Assembly (NCBI GenBank): GCA_019314005.1
Contig: JAFDAE010000003.1
Location: forward strand, 1 to 30,111
Direction of reading: 5' to 3'
Source: Deltaproteobacteria bacterium
Lineage (GTDB): Bacteria; Desulfobacterota; Desulfobacteria; C00003060; C00003106
Length of the DNA: 30,111 bases
The position numbers were made by a program, and so were the translations under genes. This document shows, piece by piece, positions 8,141-17,435 of this stretch (the first letter of the stretch is position 1; every line of letters starts with the position of its first letter). The notes beneath the pieces were generated by a model, which did not search any database, had not been told where the DNA came from, and saw nothing but the letters and a program-made list of their open reading frames with translations.

Positions 8141-8809
8141 TTATTTGTTGTTGTTGTTTTTCTTCATTGTCCTTAACCGGGCCAATTCCCATACATAATC
8201 ATAGAGGTGGAGCCCCTTGCTTGAAGCGATTATCTCACCATCTTCTACACCGATCTCTCCTGCCATATATTCTTTTAAAATCTGAATCGCGCCTAAGTTT
8301 GCAGGAAATCCGTTCCAAAGATCCCACGATCTAAAATAGACTATAAAATGGAGTTTTCCATCGCGAATGCGCGTATCAATACCACGAAGACAGGGCGGAT
8401 CAGAGAGATAAATTGAGCTTGGGTCTCCTACAGCCATATACGCCTGATTGGTGCCGAACCCATCTTCTTTATACATTCTTATGAGTTCGGCAATCTGTTG
8501 CTCTAAATATTGCCCATATGTATACTCTTCTTTTGGGGATTTTTTACTCGTCATAAGATAAGGTAAATACTCTTCAATATACCCATCTTCTACAGGATTG
8601 GGGATTCCGAGATGTTCCGGAATATCCGGAATCAAAGGTCTAACACCCGGATATTTAATGTGTACGGTAATATAGTCAAATTCAAGTCGCTTTTGGCCTT
8701 CGAAGCTTCCACGGTCAATCACATATTTGTGACCCTGTTCAATTATGGCATAGACGCTTTGAAACCAAGCATCCGGAAGGTCTCTTGCCTCAATGGTAAT
8801 TAATTTCAT
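8141..8809 (-). CDS. thyA: Thymidylate synthase, methanogen-type ThyA
   Basis: 222 residues, shorter than classical ThyA (264 or more) and close to the archaeal/methanogen-type enzymes. The catalytic cysteine is probably C140 in SDPPCLRGID. The RSxD phosphate/dUMP-binding motif is FRSWDLWNGFPANLG (R160-D163), and the late HLYDY at 201-205 matches the HxY that contacts dUMP. The reaction is methylation of dUMP to dTMP with methylene-tetrahydrofolate or an analogous C1 carrier. The C-terminus ends in four asparagines encoded by an AAC trinucleotide run, which could be slippage-prone. It lies 30 bases after gyrB, in a run of DNA-metabolism genes. Only a weak ribosome site is visible. ThyX is excluded because no RHRxxS-type motif is present. 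Confidence 0.78.
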   Translation of the reverse strand: MKLITIEARDLPDAWFQSVYAIIEQGHKYVIDRGSFEGQKRLEFDYITVHIKYPGVRPLIPDIPEHLGIPNPVEDGYIEEYLPYLMTSKKSPKEEYTYGQYLEQQIAELIRMYKEDGFGTNQAYMAVGDPSSIYLSDPPCLRGIDTRIRDGKLHFIVYFRSWDLWNGFPANLGAIQILKEYMAGEIGVEDGEIIASSKGLHLYDYVWELARLRTMKKNNNNK

Positions 8810-8839
8810 GACATAAATTTTTCTTTACTCAGTTTTTTT

Positions 8840-11260
<2,421 letters not shown>

Positions 11261-11288
11261 TTATTCTGTAATTATAATTTTTTCTTTT

Positions 11289-11431
11289 GTTTCCTTTCAG
11301 AAATGGTAGCTTTTGTCCCAGGACAAGGCCGCACAAAGGTTTATACCACAGGCGTAGCAACGCTACGTCGAGGACAGAAACCTGCGGAGAACGCAGTCTT
11401 GGGGCAAAATATGCCTTTTCTGAAAGGAAAC
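11289..11431. repeat. 143-bp fold-back intergenic repeat, copy 1
   Basis: The outer arms are GTTTCCTTTCAGAAA (11289-11303) and its reverse complement, ending at 11431. Inside are TTTTGTCCCA paired with TGGGGCAAAA, then CCGCA paired with TGCGG, then a central hairpin CGTAGC-AAC-GCTACG (11353-11367). The whole unit can fold into one long stem. A copy of the same length lies at 27231-27373, about 85% identical and in the same orientation. The last base of this copy is the first base of the dnaN stop codon complement, so dnaN ends exactly at the repeat. Whether it acts as DNA (a palindromic mobile unit) or as RNA between dnaN and gyrB is not settled. Confidence 0.88.
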
Positions 11432-12549
11432 TACACCCTCATCGGCATTATAACCGACAAAAAGTTCTCATCATCATCCCCAGATATTAAACAAGAACTC
11501 TTATTGTCTTTGAATTTTATACTAACCTCTTCACTTTTCATGTTACTTAAAGTATCTATAAAATATTTTGGATTAAATCCCAATTCCATCACTTCTCCAT
11601 CATATTTAACCTCTGCTCTTTCACTTGACTCTCCAAGTTCTGGATTTGTATTAATTATCTCAATACTATTTTTATCCATCTTAAACTTAACACCCCTATA
11701 TTTTTCAGATGAAAAAATAGACATCCTCCGAAGCATCATCAAAAATTCTTCTCTTTTAACTCTGAGGATTTTTTTATTATCCCAGGGAATAATATTTTTA
11801 TACGTTGGAAACTCTCCTTCAATAAGTCTTGTTACAATCGTTTCATTATCTTTTTTTAGTATAAACTTATTCTCTTTTACTCCAATCTTTACGACGCCCT
11901 CTGAAGCAAGAAGCTTGGTCGCTTCAAGAATACCTTTTTTTGGTATAATTATCCCTTGTTCAATTGCAAACGGCTCTGCTTTGCCAACAACACCATCAAT
12001 AAAAGAAAGCCTGTGACCATCTGTCGATACCATTACAAGGAAGTTTTTCCCTTCCTTTTCTTCTTGTTCTATAAATATTCCTGTCATTTCAGCATAACCT
12101 TCACCAATAAGTACCGAATATATTGTTTTCTCTATCATCCTTTTTAAAAGATTGGCTTCAATCTCTAAAAAAATAACATCTTCTATATTCGGAAGTGATG
12201 GAAATTCTTCCGGATCAATTCCTACTATATTATATTCTACTGATCCATCTACAATTTGAATCCATTTGTTTTCTGATTCCTTAATGTGAATAATTTCTTT
12301 TGGAAAATCCTTTACAATTTCGAGAAGCTTTTTAGATGGAACCGTTGTTGTTCCCGGAGTTATTATTTCTGTTGAATAAACTCCGTCAAAACCAATTTCA
12401 AGGTCTGTCGCGAGGATTTGTAAGTTGTTTTCGTTATCTGCCTTCATAAATACATTAGAAAGAATAGGCATGTTTGTCTTTGATAAAGTTATTCCCTGAA
12501 TCTTTGTCAATATTTCTATAAATTCTTTTTTATGAATTTTAAATTCCAT
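11431..12549 (-). CDS. dnaN: DNA polymerase III beta subunit (sliding clamp)
   Basis: 372 residues, the usual length (E. coli 366). Three clamp folds are recognisable. The N-terminal one holds KIQGITLSKTNMPILSNV and ATDLEIG. The middle one has FLVMVSTDGHRLSF. The third has GVKFKMDKN and the terminal MPMRV motif that closes nearly all DnaN proteins. It encircles DNA and tethers polymerase III. The start has AGGAG 7 bases upstream. It is the first gene of a leftward unit with gyrB, thyA and the histidine kinase, and it borders the AT-rich spacer proposed as an origin. Its stop codon falls in the arm of the 143-bp repeat. dnaA, usually adjacent, is not here. Confidence 0.97.
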   Translation of the reverse strand: MEFKIHKKEFIEILTKIQGITLSKTNMPILSNVFMKADNENNLQILATDLEIGFDGVYSTEIITPGTTTVPSKKLLEIVKDFPKEIIHIKESENKWIQIVDGSVEYNIVGIDPEEFPSLPNIEDVIFLEIEANLLKRMIEKTIYSVLIGEGYAEMTGIFIEQEEKEGKNFLVMVSTDGHRLSFIDGVVGKAEPFAIEQGIIIPKKGILEATKLLASEGVVKIGVKENKFILKKDNETIVTRLIEGEFPTYKNIIPWDNKKILRVKREEFLMMLRRMSIFSSEKYRGVKFKMDKNSIEIINTNPELGESSERAEVKYDGEVMELGFNPKYFIDTLSNMKSEEVSIKFKDNKSSCLISGDDDENFLSVIMPMRV

Positions 12550-12864
12550 TAGTAACTCCTATTATTTTATAATTTAATAAAGAAATAATATAAATAATAA
12601 GGGCGGTTCATATGTTGATAAGTAAAATAAACGCGCTATATTATTATAAAAAGAATTATTAATATATAGACAAGTTATGTTACGATTTGTTTTTTTCTGC
12701 CCTCTCGCGAGTAATTTTGCTAAAACAACAATAATTTAAAAAAATAAGTGCTCTTTATCAACAAAAATATGTACAATTCTTTTATCATTATATAACATAC
12801 ATTTTTTTTAAAGAATATGGATTTTTACAAAACTATCCTTATTAAAACCTAAAAAAAGAAAAAA
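12550..12864. other. AT-rich divergent spacer, candidate replication origin (oriC)
   Basis: This 315-bp gap is very AT-rich and separates leftward dnaN from rightward RACo/cooC/recN. Two copies of TTATCAACA, one mismatch from the DnaA box TTATCCACA, occur in inverted orientation at 12613-12621 (complement strand) and 12755-12763. Long A/T tracts at 12580-12600, 12640-12670 and 12725-12745 could serve as unwinding elements. A short CTCGCGAG palindrome stands at 12703-12710. Gene direction switches at this gap, with almost everything left of it on minus and everything right of it on plus to 24 kb, as expected at an origin. The gap must also hold the dnaN and RACo promoters, which I could not fix. 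With only two near-match boxes this is a hypothesis. Confidence 0.4.
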
Positions 12865-14868
12865 ATGAAAAGAAGAGTCACTTTTAAACCAGGTTCACTT
12901 AAAACGTCTGTGAGCGAAGGTGAAACAATTTTAGATGCGGCGTTGGGAGCCGGGATTCATATAAATTCTTCCTGCGGTGGCCAGGGGCTTTGCGGAAAGT
13001 GCAAGGTTTTTATAGAAGAAGGAGACATAGTTTCCGAGCCAAGTGATAAAATAAGCGAGGACGATTATAAAAAAGGGGATAGATTAGCATGTAATAGCCG
13101 GATCTTTTCTGATTGTACGATCAAGATTCCGGTGGAATCGAGAATTCCTGATAAGATATTAATAGAAAAACAGACCCTTACAAAAGGCGAAAGAAAGATA
13201 GCCGAACTTGAAACAAGGTCTTTTGTTAGTCTTTGGTGTTTTAATCCTCCTATTATAAAAGCTTTTTTAAAACTCGACCCACCAACGGGCACGGATAATA
13301 CAAATGACCTTTCTCGAGTATTAATAAAATTAAAAGACTTATATTTAATAAGAAATGTGTCTATAGATATTTCCTGTCTACGAAGATTACCAACCATCTT
13401 GAGAGAATCCCAATGGAATGTAACAGTAACGCTAGAAAAAATTTATATTGATTATGACTTAGGTATATCCACTGTTGAAGGCGAGAGTATATACAAAATA
13501 ATAGATATAGAGCCGGGGAATACCTTTGAAAAGCAATATATTGTTGCATTAGATATTGGCACGACCACCATCTGTGGTCAATTGCTCGATCTGTTCTCAG
13601 GACAGGTCATTGCGGAAGCAGCAACATATAATAAGCAGATGATGTGCTGTGGTGATGATGTTATTACGAGAATTGTTTTTGCCACTACTCCTGGAGGAAG
13701 AAAAAAATTACAACAAGAGGTAATTCTTTCCGTAAATGAAATTATAACCGAGTTAGTAAAAAAGTCAGGTACTTCAAAAGAGCACATTATTTATATTACT
13801 TCTGCGGGAAATACCACCATGACCCATCTCCTGCTCGGGTTGGAATCTCGCTACATAAGGGAGGTGCCATATGTGCCGTCCGCCCGTTGTTTTCCTCCTG
13901 TTAAAGCTTCTGAGGTCGGTATAGATGTAAAAGACCACGTAAAAATAAGAAGTTTTCCTTCTGTGGCAAGTTACGTTGGGGGAGATGTCGTTGCGGGTGT
14001 TCTCGGTTCCGGAATGTTTCTGAGAGAAAAGCTTACCCTATTTATAGATATAGGTACAAATGGCGAGATTGTCCTTGGGAATTCCGAATGGCTTGTCTGT
14101 GCTGCCTGTTCCATGGGGCCAGCGTTTGAAGGCGGGGGTATCCTCCACGGGATGAGGGCCGATGTGGGCGCCATAGAAGGATTTCGCATAAATCCCATAA
14201 CGTTGGAACCAATGATGATTACCATTGGAAAGGCGCGCCCAAGAGGAATCTGCGGTTCTGGTTTAATAAGTCTGTTGGCGGAGCTGCTTTATTCTTCCAT
14301 TATCGACCGACAGGGAAAATTTGTAAGGGACCTTGATACAAAAAGGGTTAGACAAAGTGATACAGGATATGAATATGTGGTTGCGTGGGCCGAACATACT
14401 GATATTGGAAAAGATATTATTATCACCGAAGGAGAGGTAGAAAATTTAATTAGGGCCAAGGGAGCTCTTTTTGCCGGATGTGTTACCTTGCTTGAAAGTG
14501 TAGGTTTTTCGCTTGAGGAGGTAGATCATATTTTTATAGCAGGGGCTTTTGGGCGGTATATTAATTTGGAAAAGGCAAAGCTGATAGGACTCCTTCCTGA
14601 TCTTCCAGTAGAAAAATTTTCTTTTATAGGGAATGGTTCATTAATGGGCGCCCGCCTTGCGTCTTTTTCACAGGACATGTTTAGAGAGGGGGGGCGTATC
14701 TCCAGAATGATGACAAATATTGAATTAAGCGACAGTCCGACCTTTATGAATAATTACGTCGCCTCGCTTTTCCTCCCCCATACCGAAGCCGATTTATTTC
14801 CGGTGGTGAGCGAGAAGCTGTTAGAATCAGAAAAAATAACAAAGAAAGAGAGGGGATTGGGTGAGTAG
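12865..14868 (+). CDS. RACo-like reductive activator of corrinoid protein ([2Fe-2S] plus ASKHA ATPase)
   Basis: 667 residues. The N-terminal ferredoxin-like domain has the [2Fe-2S] ligands C37, C43, C46 (SCGGQGLCGKC) and C76 (RLACNSR). After a linker and middle domain the ASKHA ATPase begins at about 226. It has phosphate-1 ALDIGTTT (228-235), GDDVITRI, phosphate-2 FIDIGTNGE, CSMGPAFEGGG, ICGSGL and the adenosine motif IAGAFG. This is the architecture of RACo/DUF4445 proteins, which use ATP to re-reduce the Co(II) centre of corrinoid methyl carriers such as the corrinoid iron-sulfur protein. The next gene is CooC-like, and the pair fits a Wood-Ljungdahl role. Activation of a methyltransferase corrinoid protein is the alternative. 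There is no clear ribosome site, only an A-rich stretch before the ATG. It overlaps cooC by 8 bases. Confidence 0.85.
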   Translation: MKRRVTFKPGSLKTSVSEGETILDAALGAGIHINSSCGGQGLCGKCKVFIEEGDIVSEPSDKISEDDYKKGDRLACNSRIFSDCTIKIPVESRIPDKILIEKQTLTKGERKIAELETRSFVSLWCFNPPIIKAFLKLDPPTGTDNTNDLSRVLIKLKDLYLIRNVSIDISCLRRLPTILRESQWNVTVTLEKIYIDYDLGISTVEGESIYKIIDIEPGNTFEKQYIVALDIGTTTICGQLLDLFSGQVIAEAATYNKQMMCCGDDVITRIVFATTPGGRKKLQQEVILSVNEIITELVKKSGTSKEHIIYITSAGNTTMTHLLLGLESRYIREVPYVPSARCFPPVKASEVGIDVKDHVKIRSFPSVASYVGGDVVAGVLGSGMFLREKLTLFIDIGTNGEIVLGNSEWLVCAACSMGPAFEGGGILHGMRADVGAIEGFRINPITLEPMMITIGKARPRGICGSGLISLLAELLYSSIIDRQGKFVRDLDTKRVRQSDTGYEYVVAWAEHTDIGKDIIITEGEVENLIRAKGALFAGCVTLLESVGFSLEEVDHIFIAGAFGRYINLEKAKLIGLLPDLPVEKFSFIGNGSLMGARLASFSQDMFREGGRISRMMTNIELSDSPTFMNNYVASLFLPHTEADLFPVVSEKLLESEKITKKERGLGE

Positions 14869-15619
14869 TTTAATAGCAATGGCCGGCAAAGGGGGAACTG
14901 GAAAGACAACCATTGCCGGGTTTTTAATAAGATATTTGATTGATAATAAAATAAAACCGATTCTCGCAGTGGATGCGGACCCGAATTCTAATTTAAATGA
15001 AGTCCTGGGCGTGAAGGTTGGTTTAACGCTTGGTGAAGCGAGAGAAGGATTAAGGAATGATGTGCCGGTGGGGATGACCCGGGATATGTATATGGAATAT
15101 AAGATTCAGGAGGCGTTAGTAGAAGAAAAAGATTTTGATTTAATTGTTATGGGACGTCCTGAGGGAACGGGATGTTATTGTCACGCGAATTCCTTACTCT
15201 CAAAATATATGGATCAGCTTGCCGGAAATTATAGCATGCTTGTCATGGACAACGAGGCGGGCATGGAACATATCAGCAGATTGGTAGCAAGGGAGCCGGA
15301 AGTCTTGTTAATAGTCTCAGACCCAACCTTTCGAGGAGTACAGGCAGCTGAGAGAATATTAAATCTTTCAAAGGAACTGAATCTCGGCGTAAAAAATGCT
15401 TACCTGATCATTAACCGCGTAGTTGGTTCTCTCCCGGAATCTGTAGATGAATTTATCAAAAAATCTAAAATTACATTAGCAGGATGTGTCCCGGAAGATA
15501 ACATGGTTGCTGAGTTTGATGCTAAAGGAAAACCCACATTTAGTCTTCCAAAGGATTCCAAGGCGATCCAAGCGGCAACTGAAATCTTTAAGAAGATAAT
15601 AAAAAAGAATGCTTCGTGA
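14861..15619 (+). CDS. cooC: CooC/AcsF-type carbon monoxide dehydrogenase maturation ATPase
   Basis: 252 residues starting at GTG, with GAGAGGGG 5 bases upstream inside the end of the preceding gene. The deviant Walker A is GKGGTGKTT at 9-17, and switch I is VDADPNSNL at 37-45. The CxC motif C105-Y-C107 in GRPEGTGCYCHANSLL is the nickel-binding pair that bridges the CooC dimer. DNEAGMEHISR follows at about 130. The protein is an ATPase of the MinD/ParA class that delivers nickel to carbon monoxide dehydrogenase or acetyl-CoA synthase. Together with the RACo-like gene this implies that the CODH/ACS complex is encoded elsewhere in the genome. AcsF and CooC cannot be told apart from sequence reading alone. 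Confidence 0.88.
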   Translation: MSSLIAMAGKGGTGKTTIAGFLIRYLIDNKIKPILAVDADPNSNLNEVLGVKVGLTLGEAREGLRNDVPVGMTRDMYMEYKIQEALVEEKDFDLIVMGRPEGTGCYCHANSLLSKYMDQLAGNYSMLVMDNEAGMEHISRLVAREPEVLLIVSDPTFRGVQAAERILNLSKELNLGVKNAYLIINRVVGSLPESVDEFIKKSKITLAGCVPEDNMVAEFDAKGKPTFSLPKDSKAIQAATEIFKKIIKKNAS

Positions 15620-17309
15620 TCTTTCCATCAAAAATTTTGCCATTATCGATAATATCCACATTTCCTTTTCTAAGGGTCTTGCCGTTCTTACCGGAGAAAC
15701 CGGGGCGGGTAAATCCATCATTATCAATTCTTTGAAACTTATATTGGGAGAAAGATCATCAACTGATTTAATAAAGACCGAGAGTGAACATGCGGAGGTA
15801 GAGGCCTTTTTCGAGATAGCCCCAGGTAGTGAAGCAGGAAAGGCAATGGAAGCCCGGGGGTTCGATCAGGGAGAAGGTTTGAGCGTACGACGCGTTATTG
15901 CCAGGAATGGTAAAAATAAAATACTCATTAATGGTCATCGTTCTACACTTCAAATGATGACCGGTATTACTGAAAAACTGATAAGTATATCCGGACAGCA
16001 TGCCTACCAGATACTTTTGAAACCGGAACACCACCTTGCCATTCTGGACCAATTTACCGGCCTTAAGGAACTTCGAAACAGGATTTCTGAATGTTATAAA
16101 AAGATGCTTCCTCTAATAAAAAAACTTCATCAATTAAAAGAACAAAAAGGGCGAGAGGCCGAAGAGAGAGAGCTTTTGTTGTTTCAGGAAAAAGAGATCA
16201 CCCTTGCGAATCTTTTTCCAAAAGAAGAAACAGAGCTGGACCAGGAGAGAGCCCGACTTAAGAACGTGGAAGTACTATACGGGACGCTTGGAAGGTGTGT
16301 TGAGAGGTTGTATGGATCAGAAGGATCGGTTGTGGAAGGGTTAACCGAGGTCGGAAAAGATATAGAGCGTCTGGGAAAGATTGATACGAATCTGATCCCG
16401 ATTGCTGAAAACGTTCTTTCTGCTGCGTATCAGGCGGAGGATTGTGTTGCAGACCTCCGTTCCTACACAGAGACACTTTCCCTTGATCCGGACCGATTGG
16501 AAAAGGTCGAAGAACGCCTCGATACCATTCAAAAACTTAAACGCAAGTATGGTAAGACCATAGAAGACATTCTTTGCTCTCTTGAGAAAATAAAGAAAAA
16601 GTTAAGAGCGCTGCAAAACTTCTCTGAAAGGATGGTAGAGCTCGAAGAAAAACTTTTTGAGCAAAACAAGACGATATGTGAGCTGTCAAGAGAATTGTCG
16701 GAGAAACGTAAAGCGGGAGCAATAAGGTTTTGTCGCAGGGTGCAAGATGAGTTGGGATCTCTTGAGATGCGAGGCACCAAGGTTGATATCCTTTTTGAAT
16801 ACACGGAAGAAGACCCGAATAGTTCCAATCAATATCTTAATGTAGATGGAAAGGTAATAGGTGAAACAGGATTTGACCGGATATCGTTTTTGATTTCTCC
16901 GAATATTGGAGAAAAGTTAAAACCACTGATCGACATTGCCTCAGGAGGCGAACTGTCAAGAATTGTTTTAGCATTAAAAGCCATAATGGCGGACCGAGAT
17001 GATATTGGAACCATATTTTTTGACGAAGTAGATGCCGGGATCGGAGGGAGTGTTGCAGAGACCGTCGGACAGAAGATGAAAGAAATTTCTAAGTATCACC
17101 AAGTTGTTTGTATAACTCATCTTCCACAAATTGCGAGCTTTGGCGACCACCACTTTAAGATTTCAAAGGAGACAGGTGAAGGACGTACATACACGACCAT
17201 AGAACCTATAGATGGTGAGAACCGTATAAGCGAGATCGCCAGGATGCTGGGTGGTGTTAAGATTTCCCAAACAACCCTTGATCATGCAAAAGAGATATTG
17301 GGTTGGTAG
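15609..17309 (+). CDS. recN: DNA repair protein RecN
   Basis: 566 residues, close to E. coli RecN (553). Walker A is GETGAGKS at 29-36 with the family start LRDLSIKNFAIID. A central coiled coil covers about 155-375. The ABC signature region is ASGGELSRIVLALKAIM, followed by Walker B IFFDEVDAGIGG and then QVVCITHLPQIASFGDHH. It is an SMC-like ATPase acting in double-strand break repair. It overlaps cooC by 11 bases, so it is probably translated from the same message. This partnership with acetyl-CoA pathway maturation genes has no obvious functional logic. Only a weak A-rich ribosome site is seen. No LexA-type operator was recognised before it, consistent with expression from an upstream promoter. 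Confidence 0.96.
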   Translation: MLRDLSIKNFAIIDNIHISFSKGLAVLTGETGAGKSIIINSLKLILGERSSTDLIKTESEHAEVEAFFEIAPGSEAGKAMEARGFDQGEGLSVRRVIARNGKNKILINGHRSTLQMMTGITEKLISISGQHAYQILLKPEHHLAILDQFTGLKELRNRISECYKKMLPLIKKLHQLKEQKGREAEERELLLFQEKEITLANLFPKEETELDQERARLKNVEVLYGTLGRCVERLYGSEGSVVEGLTEVGKDIERLGKIDTNLIPIAENVLSAAYQAEDCVADLRSYTETLSLDPDRLEKVEERLDTIQKLKRKYGKTIEDILCSLEKIKKKLRALQNFSERMVELEEKLFEQNKTICELSRELSEKRKAGAIRFCRRVQDELGSLEMRGTKVDILFEYTEEDPNSSNQYLNVDGKVIGETGFDRISFLISPNIGEKLKPLIDIASGGELSRIVLALKAIMADRDDIGTIFFDEVDAGIGGSVAETVGQKMKEISKYHQVVCITHLPQIASFGDHHFKISKETGEGRTYTTIEPIDGENRISEIARMLGGVKISQTTLDHAKEILGW

Positions 17310-17338
17310 CAAAAAGGGGCCCTGTGGCACAAAAAGGC

Positions 17339-17367
17339 TTGACAATGGATATTTTGCCTATTAGTTT
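17339..17367 (+). promoter_or_regulatory. Possible sigma-70 promoter of the cimA-ilv operon
   Basis: A perfect TTGACA at 17339-17344 is followed after 17 bases by TAGTTT (17362-17367), a poor -10 (three of six). TATTAG four bases earlier is an alternative with suboptimal spacing. It lies in the 126-bp gap between recN and cimA and would put the start of transcription just at the leader hairpin. The -35 match is strong but the -10 is weak. Confidence 0.4.
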
Positions 17368-17368
17368 A

Positions 17369-17401
17369 ACAAGCTTAACCCGTTTAGGGGGTTGAACTTG
17401 T
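17369..17401 (+). promoter_or_regulatory. Leader hairpin upstream of cimA
   Basis: ACAAG and AACCC on the left (17369-17381) pair with GGGTT and CTTGT on the right (ending at 17401). This gives a 13-position stem with one C-A mismatch and one G-U pair, and a loop of about seven bases (GTTTAGG). It ends 34 bases before the cimA start codon and is not followed by a T-run, so it is not a simple intrinsic terminator. It could be part of an attenuator or an operator-like dyad for the branched-chain operon. No leader peptide rich in Leu/Ile/Val codons and no T-box was recognised. Confidence 0.4.
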
Positions 17402-17435
17402 GAATGTCTGTCTTGGTCTGAGAGATTTTTAAGAA

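Noticed and set aside
11303..12016. 237-residue plus-strand open frame antisense to dnaN and crossing the 143-bp repeat
   Set aside because: It lies opposite an unmistakable dnaN, has biased hydrophobic/serine composition typical of antisense frames, and no ribosome site.
13065..13397. Minus-strand open frames inside the RACo-like gene, and similar shadows in cooC, recN, cimA, ilvD, ilvB and ilvC
   Set aside because: All lie opposite well-recognised genes, lack ribosome sites and match no family I know.
17310..17335. Intrinsic terminator after recN (GGGGCCCTGTGGCAC region)
   Set aside because: Only 3-4 base pairs could form and no T-run follows.
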